Shown here piece by piece: positions 8,970 to 17,900 of a stretch of DNA of 46,061 bases (its first letter is position 1; every line of letters begins with the position of its first letter). Below the pieces are notes generated by a model that saw nothing but the letters and a program-made list of their open reading frames with translations, had not been told where the DNA came from and searched no databases. The position numbers were made by a program, and so were the translations under genes. Origin of the DNA: Paenibacillus alkalitolerans (GTDB lineage Bacteria; Bacillota; Bacilli; Paenibacillales; YIM-B00363); the NCBI RefSeq assembly GCF_016482785.1, contig NZ_JAEMXM010000015.1, positions 97,265 to 143,325 on the forward strand. Reading direction: 5' to 3'.

Positions 8970-10733
8970 TTATTTTGTATAAAATCCGGGGGCGCTCAAA
9001 GGTATTTCAATCGAGACGAGCGTGCCTTTGCCGATTTCGCTGTCAATCCGAATATCGGATAATGATCCGTAATAGCTGCGAATACGGTCCCTGACATTGG
9101 CCAAACCGATCGGGCGCATCCCGGAACCGGGATCGCTGATTTCGTCGCCTCTGCCGAATTTTTCAATTAATGCAGCGTCCATGCCGACACCGTTGTCCGC
9201 GATCTTGATCTGAAGACGTTGGTCCGCCCGAAGCAAGGAGATGGATATCGTCCCTTGTTCGGGATTCGGAATAATTCCATGGAACAGCGCATTTTCGACA
9301 AGAGGCTGAAGAAGGGTTTTGGGAATCCGCTCCTCCCATACCTGTTCATCCACGCGCCAGTCAACGGCGAACCGTTCCGGATAACGGTAATTTTGAATCG
9401 TCAGATAGTCCCGCACATGGCTGATTTCCTCTCTCACGGTCGCGAAATATCCGTCCTTCGCAACGGTAACGGTATCCTGCAGAAGCCGGATGAAGGACTC
9501 CATCATCTTCACGATATCGTGATTGCCTTGCTCCCGGGCCATGTAAATAACCGTATTCAAGGTGTTATAAATAAAATGCGGATTGATCTGCGACAGCAGC
9601 AGGTCGATTTGCAGCCTCCGCTTGATGTTCTCGTCTTCGATCGATTGATCGATATACTTCCGGATATCCTGCAGCATGCGGTTGAAGCCGTTGCCGAGCA
9701 GCTCGATTTCGTCGCCGCTGCGTATGGACACCACGGTATCGAGCTTGCCCATGGCGGCTTGCTTCATGGCGTTCGTCAGCCTAAGGATCGGTCTCGTAAT
9801 GTTCGCAATAACAGGCGTCAATGTAAGCATGATGAGGAGAATGCTCGCCATAGTCGATACGGTAAAGAAATAATAGACGAAATCGATCTTCTTTAATACG
9901 TCTCGTTTGGATTTGAACGTAATCAGCTTCCAATGGTCGAACATCGCTTGGTTGACGTGAACGATTTGTTCGTTCGTTTCCTCTTCGTAGGCGGATCCGG
10001 AACCGGCCCGTTCAAGCAGCGGCTCGATCGGCACGGACTCCTTCCCGATTTCTCCGGCGGACAGAAGCGGGCGATTGTTCGCATCCAATAAATAAACCGC
10101 ATCATAATCGGTTAGATCGGCAGGCATCGCTCTCATCAAGTAATCCAAGTTGATGTGGACGATCAGATGATGCAGCTTGCTGCGGGGATTCAAATCAGGA
10201 TTATAGTTAATGATGTAGCTAACGGCGTTGATCTTTGCCTGCCCCGGTTTCCAGACGTGCCTCTCGGAAAATCCGGAAAATACGTTCCGATTTATGAAAT
10301 TTGTATGCCAGTCTTCCTCCAAGCTGCTTGAATAATAGCTGTTGAACAACGGGTTCGAGGATATGACCTTCCCGTCTTTAGCGACCAGAACGACGCTGTC
10401 GATATAATCTTTAAGCAGCAAATAGTTTTTCAGTTTCGTGGACAGCCAGTCTTCGCTGCTAAGACGCTCATAGAGGTCCTCCGAGTATAAAGAATTAATG
10501 CGCAATTGGATGTCTCCGTCCACAATGATGTATTGGGCCAGCTGCCGGATATCGTCCTGAATGTACCGGATTTGCCCCGAGGCTTGCCTGATCTTGATCG
10601 CTTCGTCTTTCATAACCTGGATCTTAAGAATGTTTCGAAAATATCCGCCCGTGAAGATGCCGCTGACCAGAAGGGCGACGGTAATAATCAAAGCCGCGCT
10701 GAAGATGATCTTGGCTTTAATTCCCCGCCTCAT
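8970..10733 (-). CDS. YesM-type sensor histidine kinase (system 1)
   Basis: A 587-residue membrane kinase. One helix near 10-30 and another near 280-305 flank an extracellular sensor domain. A HAMP linker follows (ITRPILRLTNAMKQAAMGKL), then a His_kinase domain with the phospho-acceptor in SQINPHFIYNTLN near residue 381, and an ATPase with N box LVENALFHG, G1 IADNGVGMD and a later PIGLANVRDR. The ATG at 10733 overlaps the response-regulator stop by 4 nt (ATGA), with GAAGGG just upstream, so the pair is translationally coupled. It probably senses the extracellular sugar, alone or via the binding protein, and phosphorylates the regulator encoded upstream. Confidence 0.9.
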   Translation of the reverse strand: MRRGIKAKIIFSAALIITVALLVSGIFTGGYFRNILKIQVMKDEAIKIRQASGQIRYIQDDIRQLAQYIIVDGDIQLRINSLYSEDLYERLSSEDWLSTKLKNYLLLKDYIDSVVLVAKDGKVISSNPLFNSYYSSSLEEDWHTNFINRNVFSGFSERHVWKPGQAKINAVSYIINYNPDLNPRSKLHHLIVHINLDYLMRAMPADLTDYDAVYLLDANNRPLLSAGEIGKESVPIEPLLERAGSGSAYEEETNEQIVHVNQAMFDHWKLITFKSKRDVLKKIDFVYYFFTVSTMASILLIMLTLTPVIANITRPILRLTNAMKQAAMGKLDTVVSIRSGDEIELLGNGFNRMLQDIRKYIDQSIEDENIKRRLQIDLLLSQINPHFIYNTLNTVIYMAREQGNHDIVKMMESFIRLLQDTVTVAKDGYFATVREEISHVRDYLTIQNYRYPERFAVDWRVDEQVWEERIPKTLLQPLVENALFHGIIPNPEQGTISISLLRADQRLQIKIADNGVGMDAALIEKFGRGDEISDPGSGMRPIGLANVRDRIRSYYGSLSDIRIDSEIGKGTLVSIEIPLSAPGFYTK

Positions 10734-12316
10734 TTGCCCTTCACCGTGCTTTCCGTAAATTCTTGAGGTGTTAAGCCTGTCCATCTTTTAAACACTTGAC
10801 TAAAATATTGGCTTGTCTTGTATCCGACCAGCTCGGAGATTTCATAGATCTTGTATTGGCCGGTCATCAGCAGCTCTTTCGCTTTCTCTACGCGGCAGCC
10901 GGTCAAATAATCCGAGACCGTTCTGCCGACCTCGGCTTTGAACAGATGGCGGAGATGGTCGCCGCTAACCGACAACGCTTCCCCGATGGTCTCCGCAGTC
11001 AGCTCTTCCTTATAATGCTCGTGAATGTAGCGTACCGCTTGTTGAACCTTCTTGGAGTAGGATGCGGCCTGAGATGAATATTCCGTGATGCGGCCGATCT
11101 CGTCTATGAACCATTGCTTGATGTCTTCCAAGGAATGCCACCTGCCGCTTTGCGCTGCGCCATGTTTCCGGACTAAATCGCCGTAAGACGGCATGCCTTT
11201 GCTCTGCATCTGCCGTTCCATGATGCGGATGAACTCATTGCAAATCAGCTTCAAGCCCTCGGGATGGAAACGATCCGTCTTCATTTCCGCAAATACGGCT
11301 TTCAAACAGCGCGCGAGCTCCCTTTCATCGTGTTGATTCGGAAGGTTTCGTATATGTTGGGCTTTGCTCCGCCACTCTTCGAGGAGGCCGCTGTCCGGCA
11401 GTTTAAGCTCCTGCGCGTATTTTATCGTTTGTTTGCCGTACAGAATAAATAAAGAGGACTTCTTGTCCAACTCGCGATACAGCTTTGGAAGCGCCTCCAT
11501 TTTGGTGAATGCTTGGGATATCAAGATCGATACGGACCGGCCCCGCTTAGCCGCTTCAGACTGCAGCATGGATGCGGTTGAATAGGAATCCGACAACAAT
11601 TGCCTCTCCCCCGAGTACGCTGCGGCTGAATAGAGTACGAGCTGTTTTCCACTATTCAGGACAACAGATTCAATCCATTGCAGTCCACGCGATTCACCAT
11701 TTCCACATATTTCCCCCCATTCGTCCGCATTCGGAAGTGCACCTGATATAGAATAATCGCCGATATCGAGGACCGGAAACGGAACGTCGGCATGCAAATA
11801 AAACAAGAGAAACCTTGTTCCGGATTCTCTCGCGCTTCGTTCCACTGTCTCAAGCACATGGCCCGGAAGCTCGCCGCCTTCCACAACACCCTTCAAGTGC
11901 TGCCGGAATACGAACCGCTCCCGCTCCGCTTCAGCCTCCAGCTCCCGCTTCAGCTTGATCAACTGCTCCGTCAAATTGTCGGCATTGGTGTCATGCTTCA
12001 GCATATAACCAGATATTCCGATCTCCAACGCCGATTTCGCATATTCAAAGTCCTTATAGGAAGTAAGTAAAATGATCTTTACGCTGCTGTTATTGGCAAG
12101 GATCCGCCGGCTCAGCTCAAGCCCGTTCATGGCCGGCATACGGATGTCCATAAAGATAACTTGCGGTTTCACGGCATCCGCCATTTCCAATGCCATGTTC
12201 GCCGTGAATGCTTTCGCCGCGACAGTAAAACCAAGCTCTTCCCAACAAACTAAATTTTCAAGATGTCTAATTGCCAATATTTCGTCGTCCACGATCATAA
12301 TTCGAATCGGTTTCAT
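10730..12316 (-). CDS. YesN-type response regulator with AraC DNA-binding domain (system 1)
   Basis: A 528-residue regulator. The receiver domain (1-120) has the acidic pair DD at 10-11 and phospho-acceptor Asp57 in IFMDIRMPAMNG. A long poorly conserved middle region precedes a C-terminal AraC/XylS helix-turn-helix pair (about 425-528: AVRYIHEHYKEELT, VSGDHLRHLFKAEVGRTVSDYL, ISELVGYKTSQYFSQVFKRWTGLTPQEF). It should activate the transporter and sialidase genes downstream. AGAGGAGATC before the ATG at 12316 fixes the start; the reading frame continues upstream into a decayed lipoprotein gene but that part is not expected to be translated. First gene of the operon. Confidence 0.9.
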   Translation of the reverse strand: MKPIRIMIVDDEILAIRHLENLVCWEELGFTVAAKAFTANMALEMADAVKPQVIFMDIRMPAMNGLELSRRILANNSSVKIILLTSYKDFEYAKSALEIGISGYMLKHDTNADNLTEQLIKLKRELEAEAERERFVFRQHLKGVVEGGELPGHVLETVERSARESGTRFLLFYLHADVPFPVLDIGDYSISGALPNADEWGEICGNGESRGLQWIESVVLNSGKQLVLYSAAAYSGERQLLSDSYSTASMLQSEAAKRGRSVSILISQAFTKMEALPKLYRELDKKSSLFILYGKQTIKYAQELKLPDSGLLEEWRSKAQHIRNLPNQHDERELARCLKAVFAEMKTDRFHPEGLKLICNEFIRIMERQMQSKGMPSYGDLVRKHGAAQSGRWHSLEDIKQWFIDEIGRITEYSSQAASYSKKVQQAVRYIHEHYKEELTAETIGEALSVSGDHLRHLFKAEVGRTVSDYLTGCRVEKAKELLMTGQYKIYEISELVGYKTSQYFSQVFKRWTGLTPQEFTESTVKGK

Positions 12317-12329
12317 CACGATCTCCTCT

Positions 12330-12597
12330 AGTTCCCATCGGTGATTTGTTTGACGATCAGCAGGTACGGAAATATTTCCCTTGAATAGCAGATTGGCCTC
12401 ATACGGCAAAATGATCTCCACTTCCCCCGGTAATCCAGTTCTTGTCGTAGGGAAGCGGCATTTTGTCAAAATCGGTGCCACTCTCGCTGTTGTATATGAC
12501 CTTATATGACGGCCTGTGTGCAACCGCTTACAGTGAATGCCGAGCAGATTGCGATCAGCACGATTGTCGGTAAGATTCGTCTTCAGCCGATGCGTTT
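12330..12597 (-). pseudogene. Decayed lipoprotein gene upstream of the response regulator
   Basis: On the minus strand GGGGGAGA is correctly spaced before ATA, where ATG is expected. The following codons read KRIG, a stop, then RRILPTIVLIAICSAFTVSGC, a convincing lipoprotein signal with lipobox VSGC. Later segments read VIYNSESGTDFDKMPLPYDK in one frame and EVEIILPYEANLLFKGNISV in another, so at least a lost start, a nonsense change and a frameshift are present. The family is not recognised; it may have been a binding protein working with the kinase. Confidence 0.5.
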
Positions 12598-12631
12598 TAT
12601 GTGTATCTCCCCCTGTTGAATCTATGAATCT

Positions 12632-12659
12632 ATTTTACATTAGCGTGGGTGTGGGTCAA
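12632..12659 (-). promoter_or_regulatory. Sigma-A-type promoter upstream of the system 1 regulator operon
   Basis: On the minus strand TTGACC, a 16-nt spacer and TAAAAT form a good vegetative promoter, five of six matches in each box. It reads towards the decayed lipoprotein and the response regulator at 12316. The leader would be over 300 nt long. Confidence 0.55.
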
Positions 12660-12676
12660 TGTTATGGGACAGAAAT

Positions 12677-12703
12677 GCCCTACTACAAGATGATTAGTAG
12701 GGC
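12677..12703 (-). terminator. Hairpin after the HNH endonuclease gene
   Basis: A perfect 9-bp inverted repeat GCCCTACTA / TAGTAGGGC with a 9-nt loop lies 53 nt past the endonuclease stop. The minus-strand tail is ATTTCTG, a weak U tract, so termination may be partial. It separates the defence block from the sialic-acid operon. Confidence 0.45.
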
Positions 12704-12755
12704 GGGATCTTGCACATGCACTGAACTGCCGGATAAAATACATGTACTTGCGTAT

Positions 12756-13625
12756 TCAACTACTTGTATACCTTGCAGGTGCTTTAAACACTTCACGAAA
12801 ATGCCAAGCAACAAAGTGTTCTCGCGGAGCATAATCAGGATGGATCGGACTGCGTATTTCTCTCCCATGATACTTCATTAACCAGTCTTCAAAACCCTGG
12901 GTACCACTTGCATCCTCGGCAACAAGCAGTGCTCTTTCAGATGAAATCGTAAAAACTCCACGGTCAAACAGTTTGTGATGCAACGAACAAAGTGCAATCC
13001 CATTATCTTCCCGATCAGGTCCACCGGCTTGGTGCCATTGAATATGAGCGGCTTCAACCGCAACAAGATTCTTCCCTAACCGAACATTGAACCCGCAAAT
13101 CGCACACCTTTGCTCATACGCTCTCAAAACTCTCTCCCGGAAATGCGGATCACGTGATCTTCTCTTAATTAAATTGAAGTTAAGTCCGACCTCCTCAAGT
13201 ATATCTTCATGCATCGTGTCTGGAAAATGTTCTTCCAACACTTCCATTGCGATCTCCATGACTAACGTTTTGTTTCTATCCAATAGCAAAATAATGTCTT
13301 CATTAAAACTACCAGCTACTCCTTCTTGGAGTAGTTTTTTGTCGTTAGGACTTCTTCTATCAACTTCTGTACTGAGTTGCCATATCCCGTCCCCGACTAA
13401 CCGAACGAACGGCTCTTCTGGGTGGTATGATTTACGAGATGGACCGAACTCAATGAGTAAATTTTTAAGTTTATGTCTTACTTCCTCATATGGCAGTTTT
13501 GTTTTTCCATTTAAATACTGCCCCAATGCATAGAGAATTAACAACGGTTTATGAGGAGCTCTTTGCCCGTTTTTCTTCCATATGGTTAGTTTCGTAAGTT
13601 TTTCCTTCAGTTCTTGTATATTCAT
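12756..13625 (-). CDS. HNH endonuclease with sulfur-binding-type domain (type IV restriction, phosphorothioated DNA)
   Basis: A 289-residue protein. The N-terminal half carries the pattern of the ScoMcrA/SprMcrA-type sulfur-binding domain: RAPHKPLLILYALG at about 22-35 and YHPEEPFVRLVGDGIWQL further on. The C-terminal half is an HNH nuclease with CAICG near 173, AAHIQWHQAGGPDREDNGIA and CSLHHKLFDRG, giving the zinc-held beta-beta-alpha-metal site. Such enzymes cut DNA bearing phosphorothioate links. No dnd or ssp modification genes are in the window, as expected for a defence enzyme that attacks foreign modified DNA. GGGG precedes the ATG at 13625; an upstream extension to 13763 lacks a ribosome site. 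It sits 186 bp downstream of the nuclease gene at 13812, same strand, perhaps with its own promoter. The phosphorothioate specificity is a family inference. Confidence 0.75.
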   Translation of the reverse strand: MNIQELKEKLTKLTIWKKNGQRAPHKPLLILYALGQYLNGKTKLPYEEVRHKLKNLLIEFGPSRKSYHPEEPFVRLVGDGIWQLSTEVDRRSPNDKKLLQEGVAGSFNEDIILLLDRNKTLVMEIAMEVLEEHFPDTMHEDILEEVGLNFNLIKRRSRDPHFRERVLRAYEQRCAICGFNVRLGKNLVAVEAAHIQWHQAGGPDREDNGIALCSLHHKLFDRGVFTISSERALLVAEDASGTQGFEDWLMKYHGREIRSPIHPDYAPREHFVAWHFREVFKAPARYTSS

Positions 13626-13811
13626 AACGGTCCCCGCAAAAGTTATTAGCCTTTGATAATAATACAACTGCAATATTGTAGCCAACTGAAACCAAATACA
13701 AGCAATGCTTCCCAACTCGTCTATTACGAGGCCGTTACTCGGTGAACTGTAATCTGTATCCAATAAGATTAAGAGATAGTAACAGCGATGTTTAAAGAAA
13801 AAATTTAAAAA

Positions 13812-14924
13812 TTATTCATACAAGGCAATTGTCCTTATTGTTGGTTCGAATAATAATATATTGCCTTGACTAACAACTCGCTTGACTTCTGTAAAGATGA
13901 CGAAGGTCCCTACAATTAATGTTCTTAAAAAAACATATTTTGGCTCAGATAGGTGTCTAATCTTTACTATTTGATTAATTGTTGTTGTTGTAACAGATAA
14001 TGTAATAGTATTCTGTTCAAAATCGATAAAATTACCACGAATACTAACTAACTCACTCTCGGGAAACGAATGATCAAAATATCGGTTACACCGGAATTTG
14101 AAAGAACAAATCCTGCAGTTCTGAATTTCAGGATTAGCAAGATCATGAAAGCTCCTGCTAGATGACTCAATTCCTGTGATAATCGAATTTACTTCATTTA
14201 ATAATTCAACAACTTTTTCAGCAAGGGCATTTGCTTGTTTAATGTCTACAATTTCCTCATATGGTTGGCCTTTAAAAGGGACTATTCTAAAACGTAATCT
14301 TTTCTCTGGAAATGCCTTATGCAAGATCGCTGAGTAAAATAACATCTGCTGTTTTATTGAAATTAAAATTCTAGACTCATCATCAAATATTACTCCAGAT
14401 TTGTAATCTTCAATAAGGATTTCATTTGAGGAGACGAAGACAACCCGGTCTGGTCTCCCCTTGAGTTTTCCTCCAAAAACCTCTATTTGCTTTTCAATAA
14501 ATTGCCCGCTTGTTCTAATTACTGATCTGTTTGACTTTCTAGCTTGATATAACTTGTGTGTTATTACTTTAAGACGAGCTAAACGCATGTAATATCCTGG
14601 CCACTTTTGAGGTGAAGAATATTGAGTCGGGTATATACTATTCTTCGATTTTACAAAAAGATCCGAACATAGCTCATCATATTGTTTATCTATTTCTTCT
14701 GCCAACTTTCCTTCTTGAACATCATCAAAATTTCCTCTCCCTAAACTTTCAATAATTCGATGACAGACAGAACCGATCAACGTTTTTGGATTTAGATAAA
14801 TAAATTCTTTATACTGAGGCGATCTGGATAATACTCCTTGCAAGGCACATTTTCTAAATGTTTCATAACTACTTGGAGTAAAATGTGTAATTTTCTCTGG
14901 TAATGGCCAGTCGAGTAATCTCAT
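13812..14924 (-). CDS. Cas4/AddB-like PD-(D/E)XK nuclease with Fe-S cysteines
   Basis: A 370-residue protein of the RecB-nuclease superfamily (PDDEXK_1). The opening ITHFTPSSYETFRKCALQ has the helical entry motif with Cys26. GRPDRVVF near 157 and ILIEDYKSG near 173 give the catalytic D...(E/D)xK set, and NCRICSFKFRC near 273-283 adds three cysteines, so a 4Fe-4S cluster is likely. About 85 residues after the cluster form a beta-rich, OB-like tail. The ATG overlaps the stop of the DUF1998 helicase gene by 4 nt and AAGGA lies upstream, so it is co-translated with it. I infer that it supplies the DNA-cutting activity of the helicase complex. No start ambiguity. Confidence 0.78.
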   Translation of the reverse strand: MRLLDWPLPEKITHFTPSSYETFRKCALQGVLSRSPQYKEFIYLNPKTLIGSVCHRIIESLGRGNFDDVQEGKLAEEIDKQYDELCSDLFVKSKNSIYPTQYSSPQKWPGYYMRLARLKVITHKLYQARKSNRSVIRTSGQFIEKQIEVFGGKLKGRPDRVVFVSSNEILIEDYKSGVIFDDESRILISIKQQMLFYSAILHKAFPEKRLRFRIVPFKGQPYEEIVDIKQANALAEKVVELLNEVNSIITGIESSSRSFHDLANPEIQNCRICSFKFRCNRYFDHSFPESELVSIRGNFIDFEQNTITLSVTTTTINQIVKIRHLSEPKYVFLRTLIVGTFVIFTEVKRVVSQGNILLFEPTIRTIALYE

Positions 14925-17900
14925 CTGTCTTGTCCTTCAATCACTTTTTGGATTACCCACGTTGGCCGGCGAATTAAATCAAAAATGTTGAAATGTCTAA
15001 CTACCCTTGCATTTAGTTCGGCCTCTGCAGTCGCCTGGCTTAACTCACGAGTGAAATAATCCTCATTAGTAACATTCCAAAATGGGTGTCCGAAGAGGAC
15101 AATAGTTTCATCATCAATATTGAATTTAAGACCGGGAACATCAGAAAACCAAGTAGGTTCGATACTCCCATTAAAACTTTCAGTAAGATTATCAAGTGAC
15201 TTTTCAACAGACCCCCTCCATCGAATGCTGATTTGCGGAACCTTACCATCTCTTAAAAGTTGAGCAGCATCAAGTCCAAGTCGCCAATCAAGAATGCCGT
15301 GGTAATTCATATTTTCATAAGTTCTTAAGCAGTCATAACAAGATGAATCACACTTATGATCTCTGAGTTTAGGTATATAGTTTAGGTCAACACACAGATC
15401 ATCAAGTATTTTTTTCATAATAGATTCCTGAGCCAAGTATTTTGCATAACCTGCTCCGTTTATTAGACGGTCACCAAGAAAGATTTGACCAGTTAAACTT
15501 TGTGCGATGTTATTGTAACTAGATCGGATACCTACTTGTAATTCATCTGCATCCACATCCAAAAGGTTTGTAGCAATCCTCCTGAATAAATAACCGAAAG
15601 AGACCAGTCCAGAACGTGCGCCTAGCACAGTTGGATCAAATGTAATCCCTGCTTCAACAGTTTTAGGAGAAATGACAAGTATTTCAGTATTTTTAATTGC
15701 AGCAAGAGCCACAGTCTCTTTAACTGAAGATAATGAGGGGGGGATATACTCGTCAGTTCTTGTGCTTGTTTCAATCCAACCTTCAAACTCATTTTGGGCT
15801 TTTTGAAAAGTGAATAACGAACCATTTCGGTCATTTATTGTATATACATCGCCTTCTTGGCATGAAAATAATGTGTTATACACTTGACGAGATTGATCGT
15901 CAAAATTATTTCCATCCAACGCTAATCTAGGTACAGAGCTTCTTGATGACCATTCAAACTCTTCTGTGTAGTCTCTTTTAATCCAATCACTTCTGAAACC
16001 CAAGGGTTCAGATATACGAACGGATTTATATGAGCTTTCAACTGCATCAAGTATCCCTCGGCATGAAGGGCATTCTGCAGGCGGGTTTTTATCAAATAAC
16101 ATATGACAATCTTTACACAAAGCGATTGATTTTACTTCTCCTAGCGGGTTACTTTCAGCCATCACCCTGTTGCCTTGAATCCAATAATGTGCAACACCAA
16201 CTGCACGGTGTTTCACTTTATCCTTAACAACTTCAGATCCTGGTGCATAGTCGTTAATTGCCATCTCAAGATCTCTGTCTACAGTTTCACTATCCAAATT
16301 TTGAACTGAAGTATAGCTACTTTTCCGCCCATGATGCATTAATCTTACCCGTGTCGGGAACCCAAACATTGGCAATAAACCGGCAGCTGCAAGATTCTCA
16401 CTTAAAGCATTAGAAGAATATCTCGTATCATTAGCTATCCTCGAAATTTCATCAGTGAACATTCCGCTCGTAATAAACATTTTTAAAGTTGTTTTATCTT
16501 CTTCAGAAATTTTCGCTTTTATAGAAAGCGCTTGGATTATTGAATCCAAACGCCGCATTCCATCAGAAGATGAAAGATATGTCTGAATGCGGTCTTTAAC
16601 CGAACTCCAGTCATTCCTGTTTCCAAACTGTCCATGAACACTCTCTCCACCAATATCCTCGCCAGAAATCCCTGTTTCTTTAAACGCATAAAATAAGATT
16701 TCTTTGTTTACAACGCGACTGAGTATCTTTTTTGATTGCAAGTCGATATAGGGTTGTGGAGATGGTTCGCCTGTAATTTTATCCAGATTATCAAAATACC
16801 AATCATCATGACTTCTGCCACGACATAATGTCAAGCTAACTGACAATGGTGAACCACGGCGTCCGCACCGACCAACACGTTGTTGGTAATTAAACCGCTG
16901 TGGAGGCATATTAGACATTGCGACAATACGTAAGGAACCAATATCAACACCGGCTTCCATAGTTGTTGTGACACTAAGAACATCAATTTCATCCACCAGA
17001 GGGATATCAGTCGATTCATAAATTCCCTGAAAGAGCTGCTGTCTCTTTAATGCTTCTTCCGGATCAGTTTGCCCCGTCATTTCTTCAGAATGGAAACGAC
17101 GGACTGTTTTATTATCGATAGATAAGTATCGGTAATAATCGTTCCTGACTGAATCATCAAATGTACTTTCAATTAATGTTGAATAACAATCGGTACACGT
17201 ACTGCACGATTGATGCAAGTGAATTCTATGACATCTTAGACACGTGAACAGCTTACCGGCATACGGAATAATGTGCAGATGATCCGATTGTAGCAAATAG
17301 TGTTTAACACCATGTAATGAAGACATTAGTTTATGTGCACGCTCTAACAATTTCTCTTCATTAATATTATTTACCTTTGCCACTGCTCTCCAATATGCTG
17401 TTAACTGTTTCGGAGGCATCTCACTTTGTTTCTTATTTGTATCAAAACGGCGTAAACCTCCCAATATCCTAATGGAGCTATTTACAAGCTCTTTCCAAAA
17501 GGCAGGTTCTTTTTCAAGATAATCAATGTACTGTTTATCCAGATCAGAAGTGATTGTTGCTAACGCAATAGATTCTAAGTCCCTTTTTCTCTGAGAAAAC
17601 AGGACATCTTGAATAACTCTTTCACGCAAGAAATTTTGGATTCTTTCTCGGTAACCTTGTTTATTAGCACTCAAACTGGTTGTAATTGGATAAAGATTAT
17701 TTCTGTCTAGCCAATTATACATCTCGGTCCAATTAATACCTAAGTATCTCTTTAGAGAGTTTTCCGGTCCTCCTGGATTTATTCCAACCTTAAGCAGTTC
17801 AATCTCAATGCTTCCCCACAAATCGCCTAATTTAGGGAAGTTTTCGGCAGATTTTAAAAGTTGCTTTGCTTCTTCTAATCTTGCTGGAGGTAAATTTCTG

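Noticed and set aside
12517-12532. TGTAAGCGGTTGCA on the minus strand resembles a cre site upstream of the system 1 regulator.
   Set aside because: It has three mismatches to the 16-mer consensus and lies within the signal-peptide codons (TVSGC) of the decayed lipoprotein gene, so the match is explained by coding sequence.
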